A stretch of DNA of 64,000 bases. Origin: Linnemannia hyalina. Lineage: Eukaryota > Mortierellomycota > Mortierellomycetes > Mortierellales > Mortierellaceae. The stretch spans positions 1,612,001 to 1,676,000 of the forward strand of contig JAHRHY010000013.1 of assembly GCA_019671135.1 (NCBI GenBank), written 5' to 3'. The position numbers and the translations under genes were made by a program. Shown here one piece after another: positions 23,497-35,900 of the stretch (its first letter is position 1; each line of letters begins with the position of its first letter). The notes beneath the pieces were generated by a model that was not told the DNA's origin, made no database searches, and worked only from the letters and a program-made list of their open reading frames with translations.

Positions 23497-24160
23497 AACA
23501 ATGGAAGGAGTAGAAAAACAAATACATGTGCGTTCGTGAACAAAGGCAAACAGTTATCAAAGGACGGTACTTTGCAGAGAGCAATTATGATCCAACTGTG
23601 AATTAACCCACTTTCCTACAGACAAAATGCAACTGCCAGAGGGAGCGAAATCTTGCGCTGTTTGCTCGGACCTACTTTCAGTAACTTCAATCAGATTTTC
23701 TTTCTTCTCAATCCCTCCTCAGTTAGTTTTCTAGGCAAGTCGGATTGTTTATTTTCTCAAGTATATTGTTTGATTGAAGAAACCTGCTCATACATAACCC
23801 CTGAAAATAACATGCACGTCAATGCCTTTGCTGCACAAGTGAACACTCCGAAAGGGAATGTGCCCTAATTTGTTTCTTTTGTTCGCTCATTTCCCATTTC
23901 CTGGCCCTATTTTTTCCCACCCGCTCATTCCCTTGTTATTGTTGGTTTACTTCTGCACGTGTACATATCCTTCTTTGCGTGATAGCTCTTCTTCAGTCCA
24001 CCCTCCACATTGTCTTAAATGTTTCCTATACTCCTTTCTTCCATTTTTCCTCTCTCGTTCTCTTCCTGTTCTTGTCTATCAAAGAAGGAGATGTAGTTCG
24101 AAAGGAGTATTCGCACTCAAGCCTAAAATTACGTTCCCCTCCCAGTCTCTCTCTGTCTCA
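22946..24160. other. Intergenic with (GA)n microsatellite
   Basis: The region contains the likely promoter of the minus-strand secreted-protein gene just above 22945 and a GA repeat at about 23467-23494. No gene is recognised; short frames at 23.65-24.1 kb look like non-coding low-complexity sequence. Confidence 0.5.
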
Positions 24161-24571
24161 CTTATTGATTGATCACTATCCAATCATAGCCTTGTGCCTG
24201 AAATCCTTTTCTGTTTATCTTTCGTTCTTAAACGAACGAGTAAACAAACAAAACAAACAAACGGCCAGAAGAATCTTCTTTGTTTTCTTTTTTTCTTCTC
24301 TCTCAATGCGTAGGTTTGAGGGTCTGGATGGTGTTTGGCTCTCTTTTGAACTCAACTTTAGATAGTCAGGGCATGCATGCACCCCCTTGCAGCAAATCTT
24401 CCCTCCGCATTGTACATGGCAATCATACACACACACGCAAACAATCATACCTAAGCCTACATATCGAAATGTACAACACACTTTTTTCTATCTTTTATTT
24501 TTAATTCCTATCCTCCTGCCTAACCTTCTTGACGACCAAAAGCAAAATCAAGGTACTCTCGCGTTCATGTA

Positions 24572-24736
24572 CACTCAGAATTTTTTTTTGCGTACAGTTG
24601 GATAAGAAAACTGTCTTAAAAGAATTTCGAATAAATGAATTGAAATATTACTCAGTCCGAAAAATTATTCAGTCATATGACGGGGGTTTCAACCCACACA
24701 AAATGAACTAGAACGGCAGATGGACAGATGGACGCG
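24572..24736. repeat. Left terminal inverted repeat of the pogo-like element
   Basis: About 165 bp pairs with 27393-27528. The best-conserved parts are the outer 20 bases, TTACTCAG with CCGAAAAATTATTC, and ACGGGGGTTTCAACCCACAC. An extra A-rich stretch after GCGTACAGTTGG accounts for the length difference. Confidence 0.8.
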
Positions 24737-27288
24737 ATCAACATCATCATCAGCACAACGCCAAGATGTCGTCGAAACGCCCCCACCCCCTGTGAATAAA
24801 GCCAACAAAGTCTCTAAAACGAAAAAGAATAAACTGACCTCAACAAGCGGACCCTATACACCCTTACAACTCCCCTTCAACGATGACAAGAGCGCCACTT
24901 ACACCAAAGCCCAACTCGAACGCTTTTACGACCTGCGTGTCCGGAGATACGAAGATCCCCTACAATGTGCCAGAGCCAATGCCGCCCATTGCTTGCTCCT
25001 CAAGCCTGATCCCGGTGTCTATGCCATCTCAATGACAAGGACATGCTACACTCTCCGCGTCAAGCTCGAGCCCATCGACATCTTTCGCTACCTCCAGAAA
25101 CACCTCACAAAGCCTTTGGCCAAGGACCCAACCCAAATCTGAACGACAGTCTCTTACAGGAGCTTCGTAAACAACATTGGCATGAACATTCCTCACTCCA
25201 CTCTGCAATGTATCCTCCAGAATGAGGCCAAGACTCGAGCGTTGGCCGACCAGCTTCCCGTCGGTGCTAAGTACGTAATCAACCGCAAGAACAGGATGGT
25301 CGAGGAAGGTTTGTATTTATGGCTACAGGATCAACGGTCGAAGCAAGTTCCAATCAACGGAAAGATGATCATGGAGGCCGCCCAGGTGACATATACCGTT
25401 CTTGTCGACGTATACGAGAAGAGCAATACAAGAGAGGCTGTCGTTCCCTCCTTCTCCGCCTGGTGGTTTAATGCCTTTAAAAAACGATACCACATTTCGT
25501 ATAACCAGCTGCACGGGGAAGCAGCAGGTGTTGACTTGGATGCTATTGAACCTGAACTTCGCGATATCCGTGCGGTTTACGCCAACTACTCACCCGATGA
25601 TATCTACAATTGCGACGAGACTGGAGTCTATCTCAAGGAACTCGTCACAAAGTCGTATACTGTCCCCGAGGGCACAGGCGGAACCAAGCCCAACAGGAGT
25701 GCCCGAGTGTCGATTCTTTTTTGTGTCAACGCCTCTGGCTCATCCCTAATTTTGGCGGAAGACCCAAAGATGTCGGCATTGAGGCCTTTGGTTATTGGTA
25801 GATATTATTCATTTGCCTTTTATCGCTCTTGTTTTTTATGTTCTTTTTGGGAGGGTCAATATCCATGTTGTAAATTAACTTCTTAAGATTTTGCGCACGC
25901 TAGCCAAGAGCATGGCTCGAGAGGTGGAGGATGGGGCCAATGACGGAATGGAGATACGGAAGAATGGCTCAGGATGGATGAACCGCAACATTTTTACGAG
26001 TTGGTTGATAGATCTCGATCAACAGCTTGAGCGACGCACCCTTCTCCTGCTGGACTCTTGCCCTGCGCACAGTAGTATCAACGTTCCTCCAGCATTCAGA
26101 TACCGCGACAGTTGGAAGTTCCTCACAATCCAACGCCTGCCCAAGATCTCAACCTCTGTCACGCAACCACTCGACACCGGCATCATCAGCGTCTTCAAAC
26201 GCGCATTATTGGAACTCCTCAGTCAGGAAACAAGCCTTGTCCGCACCTACGACAGAAGCAAATCTATTAGCAACGGACATGCATGGTCACTTATCCCGTC
26301 CGCATGGAACAGAGTCAAGGCAACAACAGTTCGCAATTGTTTTGCGAAAACTCCTGTGCTCCCAGATGACATGCGCCAACAATTATGACAGCACCCAACA
26401 GCACCTCAGGAACAGCGGGAGAATATTAAATACTCGCGGCGTAACGATTACAAGGAGGAAGCACGGGCGTACTTTGAGCACCTAATTGCCGAGGCGAACG
26501 AAGCCTGTGACTGGCAATAGGCCTTCAAATCACACGGAACACAGGATGCACAGGATCTAGCCTATGAGTCATTGCCAGCCGAAGCTGCAGTGGAGGAGGT
26601 GCATAATGAGCAGGCCCTGCTATCTGTCTCGAGCCCGTCTTGCCCAGCGCCGTACGATACCGACGAATGGGCAAGCTCTCCTCTAGCCGACGAAGTGTAC
26701 ACACATGCCATGCGGGTCCTGAAGGAACGGATGCCAGTACTCGGTCAGATGAGCATTGGCGAACTCAAGGCAACAAGGGGGTTATTGAGCTGTGGGTCGG
26801 CAGAGGAGATCATTCTCAGCAAGGGATTGAAGGATGTTTTGCGCTTCTATGGCAAGTCTGGCCATCTGGGAGGACATGTGGAACAGTCAGAGGTACAGTC
26901 AGTCGCCCAACCATTGCTTTCAACATCCATGTACAGTAGTAGCAGCCTTAATCTCAGCCGCACTGACGCAAGGAAAACCTCATACAGCATCGACGATAGC
27001 AGCCACGAGGAAAATGTGGTGGATGGAAAGCGATGTGATCAAGGAGAGGACGAAAGCAATGAGGACGAGGGAGATGACGAGGAGGAACAGCGGATGGAGA
27101 AATCTTTGATAGAGACACAACATCGTGAGGATGGAGATGAGGAGGAAGAGGAAGAGGAAGAAGAACCGCTGCTGCGCCGTAATCGAGGAGAGATTATTGA
27201 TCCTTTTGTTGCAGAGGAAGAAGTTACTGCCGACTACAGCAACTACAGTGGCCATGCTGGCGATAAAAGCAATAGCGACAGTGACTAA
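24720..27288 (+). pseudogene. Pogo/CENP-B-type DDE transposase gene
   Basis: The coding region is in three main blocks. 24720-25140 encodes a Lys-rich N terminus. 25182 to about 25790 carries a helix-turn-helix-like NIPHSTLQCIL and the first catalytic Asp (YNCDETGVY, Asp at 25614). 25888-26388 carries the second and third Asp (LLLLDSCPAHSS at 26053, QPLDTGIISVFK at 26173). A phase-0 intron from about 25791 to 25887 with a weak GTTATT donor would join blocks two and three. The frame between blocks one and two changes near 25140-25180, so a further intron or one indel is needed. An acidic C-terminal frame (26572-27288, Glu/Asp runs) may be the tail of the same protein. All three catalytic aspartates are present, so activity could have been lost only recently. 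Confidence 0.7.
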
Positions 27289-27392
27289 GACACAGCAACA
27301 ACATCAACGACAGCAAATAACGATAACAACAATACCAGTACCAAAGAAAATAGTCATCAATGCTACAGAAATATCTATTATCTGTCCCTCAT

Positions 27393-27528
27393 GTCGCGTC
27401 CATCTGTTCATCTGCCTTTCTAGTTCATTTTGTGTGGGTTGAAACCCCCGTTATGTGACAGAATAATTTTTCGGTCTGAGTAACATTTCAATTCATTCCA
27501 ACTTTACGCAAAAAAAATATTCTGAGTG
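27393..27528. repeat. Right terminal inverted repeat of the pogo-like element
   Basis: About 136 bp is the inverse of the left end, with the shared core GTGTGGGTTGAAACCCCCGT at 27433-27452 and outer end TATTCTGAGTG. Confidence 0.8.
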
Positions 27529-28864
27529 TACTTCTCTCATTGACCACGGGATCATGCTCCACATACTCTCACGTAACCCAATGGACATTTGTCCATGACA
27601 AAGGAGTGTGTGTCAACTCACCCATTTTCGCTTGTTCATGTTGCATAAAGTACATACTCACAAGGAGAGCACACGTGTGACACGACAATAGCCTACCTGG
27701 GACTACATTTTCTCATTCTTTCACTCTTCCACTTCAGACTTTCCTCTTTCACCAATTCTCACCATCGTCAGGCCTCTTGGCCCCTTTGCCTTCATAAAAA
27801 GAGCCTCCCTCCCCCAGTCCCTTCCCTTCTTTCTTTTTCTCTCCTTTCGCGCATGAATACATAGGCTAGTCTACCATGCATTATTGTCTGAGTTTTCCAA
27901 GAAATATGAAAATGTTCACAAAAAGGACATTGAGGAATGTCCAGGACACAGTACTGGTACACCTCGTTTTTCTTTTTGTTTTTCTTGTCTATGTACTATT
28001 TTCTTCTTGGTGGCTCTCTTTCTTTCTTGTTCTTGGGAATTTGGCAAGTTTTTTACAATGGGAAAGGAATATGAATTTTAGGCTGAGGGTGGTCTGTCCT
28101 TCAACTCGATAGCTCTCTCCCCTTCTCTCTTCATTTCTTACGACAGCACTTTTGTTTGTATTTTTTGTGTGTTACGCACATGTCATCACAGCTCTGGGAG
28201 TTGTAATATAATAGTGGAGAAGGAGCGGAAAGGAACACGCTTTGGAGTTGAACGGCTACTCTAAAAGGGGTATGCGAGCTGCACAAAAAAAAAAAAAAAT
28301 ATCCCAGAGGAAAGGAAAATGGGGATACTACAAACACCAAAATCCAACCTGGCAAGGTACCCTCCCCCATTTCGCGACTTGGAGAGAGAGAGAGTATCGC
28401 AGTTGGAATACGGGCTAGGGCTATTTCCCTCTCCCTTCTTTTTAATTGTTCTATTTCTCTTTCTCTTCCCAAGCTCAAGCTCACGCTCACGTTTCCATGT
28501 CTCTCTTTTTCTTTTTTTGCTCATGCTCATGCTTATGATCATTTTCTCATTTATTTTGTACATCATTTTTTTTCCCGTGAGTGTGTGTGTATTTTCGGTA
28601 CGAAGGACGCTGAAGTACGAAAAGCTCTCTGAATTGTGAGGAATGTGGAAAGGCATATGCATGACGCTTTTCTAGGTGGATGGAGGGATAACTCGGCTAC
28701 AGTACTTAACAAAATGTGCATTGAACTAAATTCAACAAGCAACAACAAAACACAAAAAGCGAACTATCTTAAAAAGCTCATCCATGTACTGTCGCTTTTA
28801 TTCCACATGCCTCCTCCCCTAATGTAAGATACTTTAGAAAGAGTATATGTAAGCTCCTTCTAGT

Positions 28865-29941
28865 TTAGAAGTTCAGAGAAGGAGGGTTGGTAACAACCAC
28901 GTTCTGGTAACCAGGTAAGTTCACGACAAAGCTAAAGACGTTGGAGACGGGCTTGTTGATATCGTTGCGACCCAAACTGTCAAGACCCAGTTGGCAGTAA
29001 CAGTCGAGATGAGCGAGTACTGGGTATAAAATGTGCTGTCGACTGTGTTCTTGATATTATGGACAGCGCTTCCAAGCAACAATCCAAGGACATGGTTGCA
29101 GCTGTCGAAATAATCGTCCGCTTCATCAAAGGTCAAGACTACAAGGGTGTCATTGTTGAAAGTCGGGTTGGACAGGAGGAGGGCCAAGAAACCCGTGGAC
29201 CAATTGCTGGCATAGGCAACTGTGGTATCATGACCATCGCTCTTGACGTTGGGAGTGTAGGACGAGTAGTTGGGGAGGTTACCAGCTTGGAGGTCTGTCT
29301 GCAATTGCGTCGCGGGACGACATTTTTGCAACGGGTCGCGTTCTTGGAGATGTTATCAAAGCTGACAAAGGGTTGTGCTTGCGGTGGTAGAGACTCTGGG
29401 AGGAGCTACCCGTGTAACAAACCGAGGGCATGTCCTCCTGGTAGGGTTTCCAGGTCAGACCCTTGCTTCCAAAAGGTCGACGACCGTCTTGTAAGAGGTG
29501 CCCATGTTGTGGGTGAATCTGTCCCTGTAACGAAAAAGTCTCCGGCAATGGCAGTGAAGTAGTTGGGCTGGAAGGAGTGAGTAACTCCATGGTAGTTGCT
29601 GAGAGCAACGCCGCTTGAGAAGAGGGAACGGAGGTTGGGGTCAGAGTTGGCCAGGTCGTAGTCCTATCATCATAAGAAACAAGAACAAAAATATGGGTTA
29701 GTGTTGACTCGAATGATGAAATCGGAGTGTAGTGAGTGGTTCTTTGAACACTGGGTTAGGTTGACTGGAATTGCACCAGGCAAATGAAGGAATGTATGAA
29801 AGTGAACGACTTAAAGGTACATACGGTGTTCTCAAGGAAGATGATAAAGATGTGGTCAAAAGCTGCGCCCTTGGGAACGTCGGCGCAGCTTGAGCCAGTG
29901 GCAGCCAACAAAGCGAGGGACACAAGTTTGTTGAATAACAT
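28865..29941 (-). pseudogene. Secreted acid phosphatase / phosphoesterase family protein, decayed
   Basis: The start at 29941 gives a signal peptide (MLFNKLVSLALLAATGSSC) followed by FDHIFIIFLENT, the opening motif of the phosphoesterase family (PF04185: phospholipase C and fungal acid phosphatases). An intron runs from about 29824 to 29664 (GTATGT to GATAG). Exon two continues DYDLANSDPNLRSL, NYHGVTHSFQPNY, WKPYQEDMP and LVVLTFDEADDY, all expected family motifs, ending VVTNPPSLNF. At least four single-base losses disturb the frame, near 29548, 29480, 29355 and 28990. The protein would normally be about 300 residues and exported. Sequencing error is possible but neighbouring long genes are clean, so decay is the simpler reading. 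Confidence 0.75.
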
Positions 29942-30298
29942 TGTGTGGTTGTATTAGTGATGGTGGTAGTAGTAGTTCCTTTTTGATGGGAGGTAAAAGG
30001 CCAAGGGAAGGATAGTGATAGGGCGACAGAATAAGAAAGAAGAAGAGGGAGTGAAAGAAGAAACACTTCCTCTTCTTTTATCAAAAAGAGGAATTATCCC
30101 TTCGTTTGTCTCTCATGCAAATTTGCATGATATTTTTCATTTATCGAGGATTACAATAAAATGGGTTGAGAGACCAAACCTGCCGATCTAAAACAAACGT
30201 AGCGTGCTTTTTTAGGGTGCTGTCGTCCAGGTTGCTATCTCATAACCATCATCCCCTCCTCCCATCATATCCTAGTCTCCACTTCACAATCCTCATTC

Positions 30299-32241
30299 AT
30301 GCCCGAAACGATTTTGCCCAACCCAACTAACAACTCTAATATCGAAATCCTTGGATCCTTTGATGTCCATAAGACGCCATTTACGAATGAACCAAATGAA
30401 TTGCTGTTCTCAATATCTCGCCGCCCTCAGGAGCTGTTTAATGATGATGACATCAGTGATGATGAGCCGTCGACACAAGGAAAGGTCGAGGATGGTTGCC
30501 TATCGTCTTCCTCTTCCTCAGCGCAAACAAGGATGACTGACAAGAAGATTGACAGCAAACCATGGACTCTCCCACCGCCCCCGGACTTCAAGAATATCTT
30601 TATGCACACAAAGGAGGAGCACGCGGCACAAGCTGATGTTCCACTCGCATTTCAACTCGACGGCGAACTTTCACCTTTGACCCTTTTCACGCTCTTTTTC
30701 TCGGATTCGGTATGTTTAAAAATTGCAGTCAATACCAACGCTTATGCAGCATCAAAAGGAGCTGGAGAAGTAGAAGGGTCACGCCACTGGGAGGATACGA
30801 CCTTGGGCGACATACATATATTCCTAGACATCCTTGTCTACATGGGCATATTCCGACTACCCTGCGTTGAGGACTACTGGTCAACAAACCCAAACTAACC
30901 CCAACATTCGATCACTCACTTCATGACCCTTGTTCGCTTCCAACAGTTGAAGCGTTTCCTTCACGTCTCCCACCCAGACCTACTGGAAGAACATTAGTAC
31001 TCAAAGGTAGAGCCTCTTACCACTAAATTGGCACAGGACTTCGCTCGCTACTACATCCCATCCTCCAATGTCTCCATCGACGAGATGATTGTTCGCTTTT
31101 CAGGAAGTAGCCACACTGTCCGCGTAAAGGGCAAACCCACACCGGAAGGCTACAAGATTATCGCTCTTTGCTAAGCAGGATACACCTACTCCTTCCTCTA
31201 CACATCTCACATCAATTCTATCGTTGGCGTAGAAAAAATAAACGGACTGACTATGACCTCTTCAGTGGTTGTTCATCTCGCCAAAACACTCCCTTTTTCG
31301 ACTCGTCACTACAATATTTACATGGACAACTACTTCTCCAACATTCCCCTCTGTACTTATTTGCGCCAATTCCAAATCGGCGCTTGTGGTGCTGTCCGTG
31401 TCAACTCTGCTGGATTCCCCAAACGACTCAAGGTGCCGAAGGCCAAGAAGCTAGCATGGAACACTCTATCTGGCATTGTCCTCAATAATCAAGACCTCGC
31501 TGTCATTTGGATGGATAATGCACCCATCAGCATGCTCAGCACCATCCACAAAATCCACATGGACGATAACTTTATCGAACGTATCCGTCGCTGTCCTCGC
31601 AACACCAGTACGAACGCCACTAATTCTCGGGCAGTATTCAATGGAATCCTACAGTTCCGCTCAAAATACCGAAATTGATCGATGACTACAACAAGAATGG
31701 AGTCGACCTCAGCGATCAGTTCAGATCATACTACTGTACCCAACTAACCGTTGTCAGGACATGGATGCCCCTATTTTTTTGGATTCTCGACACCACCATT
31801 GTCAACTCTTATCGTATCTATACCGTGCTAAAGGGGACTCTTACCCACAAGGAATATCGGTTCAAATTGGCATGGGCCTTGATCGCCTCAGAAGCACTCA
31901 ACCAACACCATTCCATAATGAAAAAACACAAACGAGAGTGCGATGCGACGTCTGACAACCACCCCAGGAAGACCATGCACGTTACCAAAAACACTGAGCT
32001 ACCCCCCAGCCGTTTTGTCCCCGGTTTCCACTATGGCCAATACTCCGATACCCGAGAACTCTGTCTCCTTTGCCGCTACAGAGCCACTGTCCTCAAGGAC
32101 AAGAGCTACAAGAGTTCGACGCAGACAAACTGAGTCTGTAAGGATTGCAAGGTTCCTTTGTGCATGTCAAAAGCCCGTAACTGCTTCGAGGATTTCCATC
32201 AGAATAGCAAGAGGACAAGAAAACATATGAAGAATGAATAA
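30299..32241 (+). pseudogene. PiggyBac-like transposase (DDE_Tnp_1_7), inactive
   Basis: From ATG 30299 the frame gives an acidic N terminus, then LGDIHIFLDILVYMGI and the catalytic core with SIDEMIVRFSG (first Asp), IYMDNYFSN (second Asp) and NKNGVDLSDQF (conserved third region). A C-terminal Cys-rich finger (CLLCRYR, CKDCKVPLCM, NCFEDFH) closes it, typical of piggyBac proteins. In-frame stops lie at about 30896 (TAA), 30995 (TAG) and 31172 (TAA); there is a frame change near 31650 and another stop (TGA) at 32131. TTAA-flanked ends were looked for but not confidently placed. It is about 600 residues, the usual family size. Confidence 0.8.
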
Positions 32242-32919
32242 AGCCCTCTACTGCAACATTCGCATGAGTGTTACGCTTTTCACGCAGTTGGGTGGCTTAG
32301 ACGCGAGATTCATGTTACGGAATCAGGTGGGTTCGGTTGAGATATTGTGGAGTGGTTGTTACACTGACAGTTGAGGTTGATGTTGTGAATAAGGGAAATG
32401 TAGAAGAAGGCTGTTGAAACTGGGGGGGATCCTATGGCACGATACGCAAGCAAACAATACACACTGAAATAAACGGCGTCGGCTAACTCAATCAATTGCT
32501 TCGTGAAGTTGTCTTTTGAAAGGACATGGAGCAAAAGATCGAGCTGCCTCGCTATTTCTACTACTGCAGTATCTACTTTGGTCTAAATTACGGTGAGGTC
32601 AAGGCACTGCAAGGAATGGGCTCTCTGTAACAATGTGTAACGCGGTCGCTCACAATTATTTTGGCTCCTTGACCTTTCCACCATCCACACACCAACAAAC
32701 ACCACCCCCTACACACAAACAAACACCAACAAACAAACACCAACAAACAAATCCAAACGAAAACATACAACTAGCATACACTTCTGAACACCGACCTCCC
32801 CTTTCACCTTGGTATGACCGAGCACAAGCCTGCTTGCAGCTGTTTGCTTCTAGGTGTTGCCATTGCTAGAGGACTGATGCTAATCGCGGCTATTTTTTTC
32901 CCTACTTTTAGTCGTCATC
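32242..32919. other. Intergenic, includes ACAAACACCA simple repeat and likely 5' leader of the next gene
   Basis: No gene is recognised. An imperfect ACAAACACCA repeat occupies about 32690-32760. Between 32811 and 32912 there is a possible leader intron (GTATGACC to CTACTTTTAG) ending just before the ATG at 32920. Confidence 0.4.
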
Positions 32920-35900
32920 ATGGGTGTGGACGACCTGAGCGCCAAAATAAAGAAAACTACAGGAAAAGTCGACTCTCTCCTGGACCTCTCCTGGACAAGA
33001 CTTGTCATGTCGACCTCTTCGGATCATTCTACGCCCTCCTCAACACACGCGCATATCACACGACTGCCAAGCACGTCGCCAAAGAGGCCAGAGTGCAGGT
33101 GTCTTTTGAGGTGTCGTTCGATCCCGTGTCGTCGGACAAATCGTTGAAGCGACCTAACATCGCCCCACATCCACCCTGCAACATCACACGAGCTCGACCA
33201 GCAAAAGCACCTCATTACACCTCGTCGGACCCCGTATCTCCAGCTCAAAATAACGCAGGATCAACTACTACAGAGATCGATCTTCCATCTTCCTCGAATC
33301 CAGCAACTATGCTGATCGACACAGGGCTACAGAATACGGCACTATCCTCCGCTGGATCCAGCTCACACGACCCAAATCGATCAGGTCCGCCAGTAGCACA
33401 AGGAGGAGCTGATGGTGGCAAAGATTTGGCTCTGCCCGACACAGACCAGCCAGAGCAACCTCAGCAAGTCACGCAGGTCTCACTCGTGGAGGCAATCGAG
33501 GAATTATTACTCCAAGAGCCCAAGGAGATATACATCGACCTGGATGGCCATCCGTCAGTGACACCCCAGCAACGAGAGGACAAAGAGGTATATTTTCGTG
33601 GCCACATCCAATGCACACGAGCGTATTTGCGCGGATAGATTCAAAAATAAGGGATATGATTGAACATAATGCATGACTCATTCTTTTAATTATTTAGCAT
33701 TTTAGTACTTTGGACACATCGGGCTGGTCCTTGATAACCTCATCTCAAGCAGTTTGTCCAAGGTGCACACTATCATTCACGTCGACGGACCGCGTTCTTT
33801 GGAGAAGGAGGCCGAGCACAAGCGACGCGACGAACGTCTCCAGAAATCGCTCGACAAACTCACCCCCACCGCCACCAAGGACAAATTAGAATCCGGATTG
33901 GGACTCAAGGCAGTGTATAGGATATGCCGCTCAGCATACAGATTGCCGCCAGAGGCATTGGAACAGGTGCTGGGGGTGATGGAGAACAGTGGTTGGAGAG
34001 TATGCTGTTGTTCACACCAATCAGACCTGTGCATTGCATCGCACGTCCGTCGAGCTCCTGACAAGTCCGCCATACGTGTCGTAACCCACGATTCCGACCT
34101 TTTGGCCTATGAGGATATTCATTCCATCACCATTCCGGCTGGGATTTCAAGGGACTGGACCACATACTACAAGGACGAGCTCCTGATCAAGTTGGATCTG
34201 CCCTCCCCGGCCCATCTCGTATTCGTGTCTATTGCAACAGGAAACGATTACACCCGAGGGGTTCCCTACTACGGATAGGCGAGCAACATGGCAATTATCC
34301 GGCATTTCGACTTCGGGGTTTTGGGGGCAATGACAGGACAGGATCTGGTAGAGGGGTTTGAGAGACTGGTGGGTGACTATTTGGATGTGGTGAAGGCCAA
34401 GGCGGAGGATACTCGGAGGTCGGCAGGCCAACGACAACAACAACGGCGACAACGCCGAGCGCAACAAATTCGCCGCCAGACACCTCCACCAGATTCCAAA
34501 GCGGAACACAGGGATCAAAAGCGCATAGATCGCGCAGATATGCAGCTGGCCGTGACCGTGGCTGATTTCCAAGGTGCAATCGGGGCGTTCGTGTCCTGTC
34601 AAGAGTCTCCACAATCAACCGATGGGTCCCGACCACCTCTTGCATATGACGCCGTCCGTTCTACACTCTTGGAACTAGAAATGAGGAAGGCCAGGATCAA
34701 TTCTTCCAGAGTCAAGAGAATCGGGGTTGCCGCCGAGACAAGAGATGCCTCGCTTGTAGCCGAAAGCTTGATGGATGCGGGCGAGCCTTCAACTCTCATA
34801 GTCCCCGCAGCGAGTGCCGGTCAGCAGGGCTACTTCGACTCTGGTCGTGGCGGTAAGGCCAAGGCGAAGCGGACAAGGAAGCACAGAGGTCCCCGCAAAA
34901 ATCGAGCCAACAGGAAAAGGTTCAACAAGTGGAGGAAATCCATGTGAGTGGAAACTTGGATAACTTTTGCGTATTGGCGACCAAATTGCTTTCTGCAGGC
35001 TTTTTACTAATACTCTCAATGTTGATATTATTTCTTGTTGTTAGGTTCCGAAGAAGGACCGATCTTGCCCGCCCCTATGAACCGCATAAGGTCTTTCTTC
35101 CTGATGCCAGCCCAGTGGAAGAGGACGCGCTCCAGCATCTAACGCCATCAACACCTCGACCATTCAAACCCAAACCCGACTCCAGCAATAACAACAACGA
35201 CGGTAACGGCAACAACAAGAGCAACAAAAAGAAGCGCAAGAAGCCCTTAAAGCTACCCGCGGACAAGGAGGGGCATAAAGCTCTAAAGAAGTCATTCGGT
35301 GGCGCTTTCAAGATGTTGGTACTGACAGCTGGATCACTTTGGGGACTGTCTCCGCCGCGCAACCGATCTGACATCAGAAGAGATTTCCCGATCGTCAACA
35401 GGATCGACCGCGCCGTCTTCGCGATGAACCCCGCGAAACATGTCGTCATGAAGATGCTCGAGTTCTTATTCTACGATGTCTGTTGCCTGCGCGAAACCAA
35501 GAGGGCCGACCCCAAGACAGTCATGAGGACGACGCTATGTTCGGCGACGATGCTCTTGATCTTCTGCTTGGAAAGGACAGCGCAGGGGTCATCATTCGAA
35601 ATCTCATCTCATTCGCCCTTCGAGGATCCACATCGGCGCAGGCTGGACGGAGAGCAGAAAAGACCGAGTCTATTAGCGCATATGCTCTCGCCATTTCTAT
35701 CTTCGAGCAGTTCCGAGCTTTGCACCCATCAATCAAGGCGCTCAACCCTGACCATATACCCCTCTCGAATGTCCAGCAGGATTTGGCGCCAAAGATCTGT
35801 TTAGCGATCAAGATGCACTACCGAAAACTGCCAACAACTATAGTCAACAAGGTAATGCTCTACTAACAAGTTGCATGCGAAAGTGCGCATTGAAAGTGGA

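Larger units (their letters stand above)
24572..27528 (+). mobile_element. Pogo-like (Tc1/mariner superfamily) DNA transposon, near-complete
   Basis: Both ends are visible. The element begins CACTCAGAATTTTTTT and ends with the inverse AAAAAATATTCTGAGTG, flanked by TA on both sides (24570-24571 and 27529-27530), the target duplication of this superfamily. Inverted repeats extend inward to about 24736 and 27393, including the shared ACGGGGGTTTCAACCCACAC. The left arm is longer by about 28 bases. The interior holds a DDE_1-type transposase gene. Total length is 2957 bp. It sits in copy 2 of the local intergenic duplication; copy 1 has no insertion at the matching place near 19415-19426. Confidence 0.85.
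24160..28390. repeat. Intergenic segmental duplication, copy 2, interrupted by a pogo-like transposon
   Basis: Excluding the transposon at 24572-27528, the remaining 1.27 kb follows the order of landmarks in 18880-20460. Examples are AATGTACAACACAC at 24469, TTGGCCCCTTTGCCTTCAT at 27777, GGTACACCTCGTTTTT at 27956 and CATTTCGCGACTTGG at 28368. It lies on the 3' side of the minus-strand phosphoesterase remnant, as copy 1 lies 3' of the secreted-protein gene. Confidence 0.55.

Noticed and set aside
33754..34278. Stand-alone PIN-domain gene
   Set aside because: It is exon two of the FEN1-like gene; frame and phase connect to sequence on both sides, ending here only because of a TAG.
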